From: Clostridiales bacterium
GTDB taxonomy: Bacteria; Bacillota; Clostridia; Lachnospirales; Lachnospiraceae
Direction of reading: 5' to 3'
Assembly (NCBI GenBank): GCA_021204025.1
Contig: JAJQAC010000050.1
Location: 1-64,000 of the forward strand
Length of the DNA stretch: 64,000 bases
Under the pieces are notes generated by a model that saw only the letters and a program-made list of their open reading frames with translations, did not search any database and was not told the DNA's origin. Numbering within the stretch: the stretch's first letter is position 1; each line of letters starts with the position of its first letter. Shown here one piece after another: positions 54,821-61,957 of the stretch. A program made the position numbers and the translations under genes.

Positions 54821-55018
54821 AGCAATTATTATTTATTTTAAAACTTAATTTATTTAAGGATTCTTTCTTATGAAGAGATTCTTTACCTGTAAACGTTTGC
54901 ATATTCGGTAATTTTAACGAAACTCTGTTTCAACAGTTGAGTTCTCCGTACACCATAATCTAAGGATTCTACAAATTTCAAAAAGATTCACCATACCCTG
55001 CAGATGGAGGAAACATCC

Positions 55019-55960
55019 ATGGATTTACACCAGATTCAGTATATCGTAACAATCGCAGAGGAACAAAGTATCACCAAAGCGGCAGAAAAATTATTTATGA
55101 CCCAATCCGCTCTTAACCAGCAGCTTCTCAAACTCGAGCGGGAGCTGGGCACACCTCTCTTCGAGCGAAAGAAACACAGCATGATCCCCACCTTTGCCGG
55201 AAATATCTACCTGGAATCCTGCCGCCAGATCCTGAATATCAAAAAAGACACCTATAAAATCATCTATGACATCTCTCAGGAAGACGCCGGTATGATCTCT
55301 GTCGCTTATACTCCGGAACGGGGTGCGCAGATGTTCTCAGAAATTTACCTGTATTTTCATCAGAAGTATCCCAAGGTTCTCTTCAAGATCCATGAAGGCC
55401 GCGCAAAAGATATGGAACAGATGATCTTAAAACGCGAAGCAGATATCGCCTTTTGCGTCTATGAAAACGGCCATACCCGTCCACAGTTTGAGTATATCGA
55501 ATTAAAGACGGAACCGATTGTTCTGGCGGTTCCGAAGACCCACCCGCGCGCGGTGCTCGCCGGCTCCAACAGCCACGAGACGCTTCCGGAGATCGACATC
55601 CGGCTCTTAAGAGACAGTGACTTTATCCTCTCCTCTAAGAGTACCCGGATCCGCGACATGAGCGAACAGGTTTTTGAGAAAGCCGGCTTCCGTCCCCATG
55701 TACTCTTTGAATCAACCAGCACCTCCACCATCATCAACATGGTTCGCAGCCAGGTATGCTGCGCTTTTATTCCCGGCTCTTATATCGACCCGGCGGAACC
55801 CATGGTCTACTTTACCGTGACCCCCAGAATCTACTGGACCCAGAGTGCTATGATGCTTCCGGGTACCTATCTGACCAAACCGGAAAAATACCTGATCAAA
55901 CTGGCAAAACTTCAGGCCTGTCATCAGCTGCCGGTATCAGGCGCAGAAGGGGCGGAGTAA
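55019..55960 (+). CDS. LysR-family transcriptional regulator
   Basis: 313 residues from ATG 55019, which has GGAGG eight bases upstream. The track adds five residues. The winged helix is at the N-terminus (MDLHQIQYIVTIAEEQSITKAAEKLFMTQSALNQQLLKLERELG). A periplasmic-binding-like effector domain follows from about 90. It is transcribed divergently from tctC, so it probably senses the carboxylate or a product and controls tctCBA and the MBL gene. The effector is unknown. Confidence 0.94.
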   Translation: MDLHQIQYIVTIAEEQSITKAAEKLFMTQSALNQQLLKLERELGTPLFERKKHSMIPTFAGNIYLESCRQILNIKKDTYKIIYDISQEDAGMISVAYTPERGAQMFSEIYLYFHQKYPKVLFKIHEGRAKDMEQMILKREADIAFCVYENGHTRPQFEYIELKTEPIVLAVPKTHPRAVLAGSNSHETLPEIDIRLLRDSDFILSSKSTRIRDMSEQVFEKAGFRPHVLFESTSTSTIINMVRSQVCCAFIPGSYIDPAEPMVYFTVTPRIYWTQSAMMLPGTYLTKPEKYLIKLAKLQACHQLPVSGAEGAE

Positions 55961-55975
55961 CTCGCTCCGCCCCTT
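55947..55975 (+). terminator. GC-rich hairpin spanning the lysR stop codon
   Basis: An 11-bp perfect stem (AAGGGGCGGAG with CTCCGCCCCTT) has the TAA stop at the start of its loop. No T tract follows on the plus strand, so it may be a stability element or a weak terminator. Confidence 0.45.
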
Positions 55976-56067
55976 ACTGCTACAGTTATTCTCCTGATAC
56001 CCTTCTTCCCATACGGCTTATCCGCATATCTCTGCATAATCGCTGATCTGCCAAAAGTCTCAGCTGA

Positions 56068-56667
56068 TTATAACACTTCTTTTATCGCCGCCAGCAACTC
56101 CCCGTAAGTCTCAAACGCCGGCAGATCCGGATTGTCCGCCATAATCTGCTCCGTGCTCTTAAAAAGGAAGCCTGCCTTACTCGCGCGGATCATCCCCAGA
56201 TCATTATGGCTGTCTCCGGCCGCGATCGTCTCATAGCCGATCGACTGCAGCGCCTTGACTGTCGTAAGTTTCGACTGCTCACAGCGCATACGAAAACCTG
56301 TGATCTCACCATCCTCCGCAACCTCCAGGGAGTTGCAGAAAATCGTCGGCCAGCCAAGTTTTTCCATCAGCGGCGACGCGAACTGGGTAAACGTATCGCT
56401 AATAATAATGACCTGTGTCAGAGAGCGAAGCTCGTCCAGAAACTCCTTCGCACCAGGCATGGGATCGATCCTGCGGATCGTTTCCTGGATCTCCTTTAAG
56501 CCAAGTCCGTGCTCCTTTAAAATACCAATTCTCCACTTCATTAATTTATCATAATCGGGTTCGTCGCGAGTCGTCCTTTTTAATTCCGGGATCCCGCTCG
56601 CCACAGAAAACGCGATCCAGATTTCCGGTACCAGTACACCTTCCAGATCCAAACATACAATATTCAT
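56068..56667 (-). CDS. thrH: Phosphoserine phosphatase/homoserine phosphotransferase (ThrH-like)
   Basis: 199 residues from ATG 56667, which follows AGGAGG. The track adds ten residues. HAD motifs are CLDLEGVLVPEIW (motif I), IIISDTFTQF (motif II) and AAGDSHNDLGMI (motif IV). The first motif has DLEGVL instead of the usual DxDGT, which is characteristic of ThrH. ThrH dephosphorylates phosphoserine and can transfer the phosphate to homoserine. It stands alone, with no serine or threonine genes around it. Confidence 0.92.
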   Translation of the reverse strand: MNIVCLDLEGVLVPEIWIAFSVASGIPELKRTTRDEPDYDKLMKWRIGILKEHGLGLKEIQETIRRIDPMPGAKEFLDELRSLTQVIIISDTFTQFASPLMEKLGWPTIFCNSLEVAEDGEITGFRMRCEQSKLTTVKALQSIGYETIAAGDSHNDLGMIRASKAGFLFKSTEQIMADNPDLPAFETYGELLAAIKEVL

Positions 56668-56936
56668 ATTCTTCCTCCTGAACTTACAGTGTTTCACGTG
56701 GACAATTATAGCTTATGAACAGAAATGACGCAAGGAAATTATCTTTTTTGCTTGCACTTACGGCATAAAATTGATAATCTATAGGAGCGGTTACGGACAA
56801 TCATCCTGTCCGGATAGACGCCTGACATATAGGATTGATTCTCTGCAATCTTTTCAGATATTTCACAGCACAGACTTTTCTCCGAAATGAAAAGGGAAAA
56901 TTATATCATAAAGAAATCCGGAGCTTGTCAATAATA

Positions 56937-58241
56937 ATGAAGTATAATGAAACAACACAAAACAACGATTCCTATGAGGAAACGCGCCGTATACGCAGAC
57001 GCAGACAGCGCAGGCGTCAGCAACGGCAGCGCCGCCTGATGATCCGGAGACTGATCGCCGTATGCGTCCTCCTTCTCCTGATGATTCTCCTCTTTCTCGC
57101 AGGACGCGGAGTCCTGCGCATCCTTCATGGAAACAGGGAGACCGATACCCGCACGACAGAAAGCGCCATTATCAACGCCGAAACCAATTCCGGGGGGATT
57201 TCAGAAGATCACTCTGACAGCATCGCCGATGATGCCGGAACCGGCGAAACAGTAATGGACGCTCCTGTATCCGGCCTGCCGGAGAGCAATTACACGACCG
57301 GTGATGGCTCCGCCCGCGCCGCATCCATCGGCGCTTCCCAGACAGGAAACGGTGCCTCTGTCGGACTTCTTTCTGCCAATCCGGTTCTGCCGGACGGTAC
57401 GATCCAGGTTGGGGATGTGCGATTCCTTGCCGGTTATACGGCGAATGTCTCCTCAACCGCTGCCTGGCCCGCGGAAAGCGACGTCCAGAGCAGCCACGCG
57501 GTTCTCATCGATGAAAGTACCGGAACGATTGTCGCGCAAAAGGATGCTGACAGCATGATCTACCCGGCGTCCATGACAAAGATTCTCACCATCCTTGTCG
57601 CCGCGGAGCATGTATCATCTCTGGATGATACCTTTGCCGTTACGCAGGAGATTACGGATTATGCCTACAAAAACGGCTGCAGCATCGTTGGTTTTCAAGT
57701 TGGCGAAGAGGTTCCCATCCGGGATCTTTTCTATGGAACGATCCTTCCCTCCGGGGCAGACGCCGCCCTTTCGCTGGCAGTCTATACTGCAGGCTCCCAT
57801 GAGGCATTTGTCGAATGGATGAATGAAAAGCTCACTGAGCTGGGGCTCTCAGACTCGGCGCATTTTACCAACTGCGTCGGGATTTATAACGATAATCACT
57901 ACTGTACAACCACGGATATGGCGATGATCCTGAAAGCGGCTGTTGAAAATGATTTCTGCCGGGAAGTACTGACCGCGCACAAATATACGACTACGCCTAC
58001 CGCCGAACATCCGGACGGCATTGAGATCTCCAACTGGTTTCTGAGGCGCATTGAGGATAAGGATTCCGGCGGCGTTGTGCAAAGTGCCAAGACCGGTTAT
58101 GTCACTCAGTCGGGGAACTGCGCCGCGAGCTATGAGATCTCGGACTCCGGTATCCCTTATATCTGCGTGACTGCCAATGCGCATAGTGCATGGCGGTGTA
58201 TTTATGATCATGTGGCGATGTATAAAAATTATGCGCCCTGA
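56937..58241 (+). CDS. D-alanyl-D-alanine carboxypeptidase (class C-type PBP)
   Basis: 434 residues from ATG 56937, chosen because it begins just before the Arg-rich cytoplasmic tail; the ribosome site is weak. The tail (RRIRRRRQRRRQQRQRR) and one membrane helix anchor it, followed by a Ser/Thr-rich linker. Active-site motifs are SMTK (YPASMTKILT), SGA (LPSGADAALS, where SGN is usual) and KTG (SAKTGYVTQSGN). It trims the terminal D-Ala of peptidoglycan stem peptides. Anchoring at the N-terminus rather than by a C-terminal amphipathic helix separates it from PBP5/DacA. Confidence 0.9.
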   Translation: MKYNETTQNNDSYEETRRIRRRRQRRRQQRQRRLMIRRLIAVCVLLLLMILLFLAGRGVLRILHGNRETDTRTTESAIINAETNSGGISEDHSDSIADDAGTGETVMDAPVSGLPESNYTTGDGSARAASIGASQTGNGASVGLLSANPVLPDGTIQVGDVRFLAGYTANVSSTAAWPAESDVQSSHAVLIDESTGTIVAQKDADSMIYPASMTKILTILVAAEHVSSLDDTFAVTQEITDYAYKNGCSIVGFQVGEEVPIRDLFYGTILPSGADAALSLAVYTAGSHEAFVEWMNEKLTELGLSDSAHFTNCVGIYNDNHYCTTTDMAMILKAAVENDFCREVLTAHKYTTTPTAEHPDGIEISNWFLRRIEDKDSGGVVQSAKTGYVTQSGNCAASYEISDSGIPYICVTANAHSAWRCIYDHVAMYKNYAP

Positions 58242-58264
58242 GCCTGTGGCTAAACGCCCACCCC

Positions 58265-58355
58265 GGAGGGAAAACAATATCTTACGAGTACCCCACGCGC
58301 TCAGGTTTTCACATAGCGATACTCCCTGTGATGTGTCACCGACACATCACAGGGA
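58265..58355 (-). repeat. R2-C: half copy of R2 joined to a perfect 15-bp hairpin
   Basis: Positions 58265-58322 match one arm of R2-A and R2-B (CAATATCTTACGAG, then CAGGTTTTCACATAGCG). Where the other arm should begin, a perfect palindrome (TCCCTGTGATGTGTC, loop ACC, then its complement) occupies 58323-58355. It lies just after the methyltransferase stop in that gene's sense direction. Confidence 0.7.
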
Positions 58356-58387
58356 TACTAATTCATAAGTTCACAAATCATGATCAT

Positions 58388-59188
58388 TTACTTCCTGAGG
58401 ATATCCACTGTATGTGCCCCCGCGCCGATCAGGTCTTCCCGCTCGCAGACGGCCTCCTGATAGCGGATGAATTCTTCAAATTCTTCCTCAGTCAGGCGGT
58501 TCAGGGCTGTGCGGATATAATCTGCGGGACCGTCCGGCGACAGGAGTTTCAGTCTGGTGAGCCCGGCGTCTGAGGATAATCTGCGAATGTCTTCGACGCG
58601 CACATAATCATACAGATTCTCCGGGCGTGAGATCGTGTGGTAATCTCCGGTAAAACGCCCGGCCTCCCTGCACTCCCGGACATGGTTTTCTTTAAATGCA
58701 TATGTGATGACACCATATTCGTTCATACAGTACGCGACAAAAATCACCCCTCCGGTCTTTGTCACGCGCTTTGCCTCTGTCAGCGCCTGCAATTTATCCT
58801 CATGAGAAAAGAGATGATACATCGGACCAAAAAGGATCGCAACGTCAAAGGTCTCGTCTTCTAATCTTAATTTTCTTAAATCAAGCGCATTTCCCTGAAT
58901 CGCTTTTACCGCACTTTTCTTTGTCTTTAACACGCCCAGATTATACCGCACCAGTTCCACCGCAGTCACGTCATAGCCTTCTTCGGCCAGCGGCACCGCA
59001 TAGCGTCCTGTACCTGCTCCGATGTCCACGATGCGGATCTCATCCTTTGGTCGATTGATCTGTGACAGATATTCCCGGATATATTTCATCGATATGCGGA
59101 ATTCTACCTGGCCGTGGCGGGAATCCAGACGTTTTTCCTCGCTGAATTTATTATAATAATCAATCAGATTGTCAAACTGCTTTTCCAT
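58388..59188 (-). CDS. Class I SAM-dependent methyltransferase
   Basis: 266 residues. Motif I is VDIGAGTGRYAVPLAEEGYD near residue 48, followed by an acidic residue in TAVELV and by ALDLRKLRLEDETFDVAILFG. The rest of the Rossmann fold is intact. No target-recognition domain is visible, so the substrate could be a small molecule, nucleic acid or protein. It starts 17 bases after the thioesterase stop, so the two are probably co-transcribed. The gene is followed by the R2-C repeat. Confidence 0.9.
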   Translation of the reverse strand: MEKQFDNLIDYYNKFSEEKRLDSRHGQVEFRISMKYIREYLSQINRPKDEIRIVDIGAGTGRYAVPLAEEGYDVTAVELVRYNLGVLKTKKSAVKAIQGNALDLRKLRLEDETFDVAILFGPMYHLFSHEDKLQALTEAKRVTKTGGVIFVAYCMNEYGVITYAFKENHVRECREAGRFTGDYHTISRPENLYDYVRVEDIRRLSSDAGLTRLKLLSPDGPADYIRTALNRLTEEEFEEFIRYQEAVCEREDLIGAGAHTVDILRK

Positions 59189-59205
59189 ACTTATGCTGTT
59201 TCCTG

Positions 59206-59685
59206 TCAGTTCGTCTTATTCTTCCCATCGTTTTTCGGTCCTGTTTCCTGACCATTCTCCTGATCTTCCTTCAGGATTTGCTCCCAGATCCGATGAATCT
59301 CCGGGAACGAGCGCTTAAGAGATAACAGCTGCCCCTGTGGATTCAGGAAGCAGTGACTGCTCTCTCCCGTGCAGCGGACTTCTCCGCTCTCCCTGTCTGT
59401 CAGCACATAAGAGATCGTCATCTTGATCCCGTTGTATTTCTTCAACCGGGCATCGACACAGACGATATCCAGGAAATGGGACATTGCCCTGTACTCCGCG
59501 CTGACTGCTGTCACCGGCACGATGATGCCCATTTCTTCCATCTGGCGGTAGCTGCATCCTCTCGCCTCCAGGATGAAGTTTCTGGCCTCCTCAAACCACC
59601 GGATATAATTGGAATGATGGACGACCCCCATCTGATCCGTCTCGTAATATTGTACTTTGTGTTCGTATAACTGTCGTTCCTGCAT
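59206..59685 (-). CDS. Acyl-CoA thioesterase (hotdog fold, YbgC/4HBT-like)
   Basis: 159 residues. The family motif is YYETDQMGVVHHSNYIRWFEEAR near residue 13, with the catalytic Asp and the HHSNY stretch intact. The rest follows the 4HBT hotdog pattern. A charged Gln/Asp/Asn/Lys-rich tail of about 20 residues ends the protein. It should hydrolyse acyl-CoA thioesters in the cytoplasm. The chain length is unknown. It is paired with the downstream methyltransferase and separated from the exported repeat protein upstream by repeat R1-b. Confidence 0.92.
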   Translation of the reverse strand: MQERQLYEHKVQYYETDQMGVVHHSNYIRWFEEARNFILEARGCSYRQMEEMGIIVPVTAVSAEYRAMSHFLDIVCVDARLKKYNGIKMTISYVLTDRESGEVRCTGESSHCFLNPQGQLLSLKRSFPEIHRIWEQILKEDQENGQETGPKNDGKNKTN

Positions 59686-59715
59686 TATGATCTGCCTCCT
59701 GATTTTCCATTCTGC

Positions 59716-59808
59716 TAATCGAGCAAAGGGCGACTTGCCGACTCTTGCTCGCTGCGCGGGCCGGGTGCGGCATTAGCCGCAAAATACCATGCCCGGCTCT
59801 GCGCATAT
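59716..59808 (-). repeat. R1-b: 93-nt structured repeat
   Basis: Minus-strand copy of R1, nearly identical to R1-a over its first half (TATGCGCAGAGCCG, GCATGGTATTTTGCGGC-TAAT-GCCGC). The second hairpin is CGAGCA/TGCTCG against CGAGTA/TACTCG in R1-a, a change on both sides of the stem. It lies between the exported repeat protein and the thioesterase. Confidence 0.8.
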
Positions 59809-59811
59809 AAT

Positions 59812-59840
59812 CGAGCAGGATGATATCCTCATCCTGCTCG
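59812..59840. repeat. Perfect 12-bp hairpin beside R1-b
   Basis: CGAGCAGGATGA pairs with TCATCCTGCTCG over a 5-base loop. It lies 12 bases after the exported repeat protein stop, on the 5' side of R1-b. It may terminate or stabilise that transcript, though no clear T tract follows. Confidence 0.5.
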
Positions 59841-59851
59841 CCGCATAACTC

Positions 59852-60343
59852 CTATTCATACAGATTCAGCTTTAATTTTGTCTGCTGTGACTGAGCCACA
59901 TTTGTCCGACGATTGATATCAAAAGTATTCAGCGTCGTTGTCCACTCATCCGGTGCCGTCTCCATGATAATGGAAACTACGATCTTGGATTTGTTGGCCT
60001 CATCGACCTTATAGTGCAGGATACCATACAAATCTTCATCATCATACCAGCCGGTCTTATTTACCGCGTTTTCCACCAGATAACACGCGGACTCCTGAGT
60101 GAGCGCCGGACGGCTGACCCACTCAGCGGTCTCGGTATCCATATAATACCATACGCCGTCGATATACTGCCATCCGGTCAGATATTCTCCGTCCTGCTCA
60201 TATTTCCAGGCTCCGTCTTCCTGCTTCTGCCACTCGCCCGCCCAGGCGGTCAGGCTCATCGCACCCATCATCAGTACCGCCGCTATGACCGTCAGCCATG
60301 CGCGGCTTTTCCGTTTTTTTCCTTTTCCTTCATAAAATTTCAT
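59852..60343 (-). CDS. Exported protein with cell-wall-binding-like repeats
   Basis: 163 residues from ATG 60343, which follows AAGGAG. The ORF track extends 62 residues upstream into the leader and is rejected. A signal peptide (KSRAWLTVIAAVLMMGAMSLTAWA) ends near residue 35. Two choline-binding-like repeats follow (EWQKQEDGAWKYEQDGEYLTG and GWQYIDGVWYYMDTET). The C-terminal 80 residues have no clear family (VENAVNKTGWYDDEDL, INRRTNVAQSQQ). It is probably secreted or wall-attached. Its function is unknown. It has its own promoter and a 150-base leader. Confidence 0.8.
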   Translation of the reverse strand: MKFYEGKGKKRKSRAWLTVIAAVLMMGAMSLTAWAGEWQKQEDGAWKYEQDGEYLTGWQYIDGVWYYMDTETAEWVSRPALTQESACYLVENAVNKTGWYDDEDLYGILHYKVDEANKSKIVVSIIMETAPDEWTTTLNTFDINRRTNVAQSQQTKLKLNLYE

Positions 60344-60500
60344 TGAACTGTCACTCCTTCTTTTGGTATCGCTGATGAGAGAAGGTAATTCTTCTGTCCC
60401 TGCATGGAAAAATATTCCCTGCGGATATTCCACCTTCCCTCTCTCAGAAACTATTCGGCATGTACCTGTACAGGCCGAGGTCATGATGCCATATACTCTA

Positions 60501-60529
60501 AGTATAATTGCTTCTCCTGATAAAAGCAA
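60501..60529 (-). promoter_or_regulatory. Promoter of the exported repeat protein
   Basis: Minus-strand TTGCTT (plus 60524-60529) and TATACT (plus 60501-60506) are spaced by 17 bp. The start would fall near 60494, so the leader is about 150 bases. The leader carries a GGAAGGT/ACCTTC pairing (around 60375-60440) that could be regulatory. Confidence 0.6.
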
Positions 60530-60623
60530 AGAAACAATTCTGAAATTTTTATGAACGATATTTCATGGTCTGATGGTCTGACCACAGACCCGATGTTTTC
60601 CTCCTGGATTTTCCGCCGATTTC

Positions 60624-61490
60624 TTAATCAACCGTAATCAGCTCGTACTCTCTTGACCCAAAGCCCAGTGCCGCGGCTGCCTCGATCGTATGAACTCCGT
60701 TCCGGCTCTCCACTCTCTCCAGGAAATGTGCTTTTCCCGGATCATCGCAGGCATATACCAGATCGATGCACGCCTGATCGATCGCGATCGGATCATCCGA
60801 GATCAGCACGCCCATATCCTGCAGGCATGGATCCTCCGCAACCGCGCAGCAGTCACAGTCCACCGACATATTTTTCATCACATTGATGTAAACCGCATTG
60901 CCGTTAAAATATCTCACCACCGATGAAGCCGCGTCCGCCATCGATTCCAGGAACGAGTCATGATCAGCGGTCCATATCTGATCCGGGTCTCCAGCCCCAT
61001 GGATATATGCTTTCCCATAGGAAGAACCAATGCCGATCGAAAGCTGCTTTAACGCGCCGCCGAAGCCTCCCATCGGATGTCCCTTAAAATGCGACAGCAC
61101 CAGCAGAGAATCATAGTTTGCCAGGTCTTTGCCCACGTAATTTTTCTGGATCCGTTTTCCATCCGGGATATCCAGAACCATATCCGGTCCCTCCGCATCC
61201 ATCAGATCGACCGTAAAATAATCATTCCAGCCGTGCTCACGGATCGTCTTTAAATGCTTCTTCGTCGTGTTTCTCTCACCGTCGTAAGCGGTATTACACT
61301 CAACCACAGTACCGCCAACGTATGAAACAATATCCTTCCAGAAATCCGGTCTTAGGAAATTCTGATTGCCCTTCTCGCCGGAATGCACCTTGATTGCGAC
61401 ATTTCCTGTCAACTCTTTTCCAAGTGTCTGATACATCTTAAGTACCTGCTCCGGAGTAACGTTCTTTGAGAAATAAACTTTTGCTGCCAT
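60624..61490 (-). CDS. DUF362 domain-containing protein
   Basis: 288 residues from ATG 61490, which follows GGAGG by nine bases. The track adds five residues. The DUF362 pattern is clear: NVAIKVHSGEKGNQNFLRP near the start, then GGTVVECNTAYDG, HFKGHPMGGFGGALKQLSIG and CDCCAVAEDPC. The cysteine cluster suggests metal or Fe-S binding. No separate ferredoxin domain is fused. The family occurs widely in Clostridia without an assigned role. It stands alone between the exported repeat protein and the Tn554-type element. Confidence 0.9.
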   Translation of the reverse strand: MAAKVYFSKNVTPEQVLKMYQTLGKELTGNVAIKVHSGEKGNQNFLRPDFWKDIVSYVGGTVVECNTAYDGERNTTKKHLKTIREHGWNDYFTVDLMDAEGPDMVLDIPDGKRIQKNYVGKDLANYDSLLVLSHFKGHPMGGFGGALKQLSIGIGSSYGKAYIHGAGDPDQIWTADHDSFLESMADAASSVVRYFNGNAVYINVMKNMSVDCDCCAVAEDPCLQDMGVLISDDPIAIDQACIDLVYACDDPGKAHFLERVESRNGVHTIEAAAALGFGSREYELITVD

Positions 61491-61557
61491 TTTGCAAACC
61501 TCCATTTCATAACTCGTGTACCCGGGGCTGAAAGCCCCGGAAATACTGTGTTTTTAC

Positions 61558-61578
61558 TTCGAGTACACCGTACTCGAA
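61558..61578. repeat. Perfect inverted repeat next to the tnpC stop
   Basis: TTCGAGTAC-ACC-GTACTCGAA, a 9-bp perfect palindrome with a 3-base centre, directly after tnpC. A GC-rich CCGGGGC-TGAA-style hairpin lies just beyond (61521-61540). Either could be the element terminator or part of its end. Confidence 0.55.
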
Positions 61579-61956
61579 CTACTCCTTTTTTTCGTATAGC
61601 ACCCGGCGAAGAACATCTAATTCTTGCCGAAGACGCTGGTTTTCTTCCTCCAGTTTTGCTATACGCTTATCCTTTGCTTCTATAATCACATCTTTCGATT
61701 TTGATGTGCGGTCATATTTTCTGTGCCAAGCACCCGCTCTTTCTGCCTCCAGCGATCTTTGGCTTTCAATCTCTTTCCGCACAACCTCATTCGTGTACAA
61801 ATAGTTCTTGGATACTCCGCTTTTTAAATGAACTGTGTTGAAGTTAACCGGCTCTCCGTTTGTTCGTAGCTCTTTAATCGCTTTTTGCACTTTTGCCTGC
61901 GCCTGGTCTGACCGCCTATGCCAGCTCGCCTCCAGATATTTTGATGGATCTTCCAT
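61579..61956 (-). CDS. tnpC: Tn554-type transposition protein TnpC
   Basis: 125 residues. An N-terminal helical region (VQKAIKELRTNGEPVNFNTVHLKSGVSKNYLY) resembles a helix-turn-helix. It is followed by a long coiled coil (IEAKDKRIAKLEEENQRLRQELDVLRRVLY). This matches DUF6262/TnpC, an accessory protein that influences the orientation and frequency of Tn554 insertion. It starts one base after the tnpB stop, so the two are translated together. Confidence 0.88.
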   Translation of the reverse strand: MEDPSKYLEASWHRRSDQAQAKVQKAIKELRTNGEPVNFNTVHLKSGVSKNYLYTNEVVRKEIESQRSLEAERAGAWHRKYDRTSKSKDVIIEAKDKRIAKLEEENQRLRQELDVLRRVLYEKKE

Positions 61957-61957
61957 G

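Noticed and set aside
60344-60529. The 62-residue N-terminal extension of the exported repeat protein in the ORF track
   Set aside because: It has no hydrophobic export signal, overlaps the predicted leader, and the internal ATG has a good ribosome site followed by a proper signal peptide.
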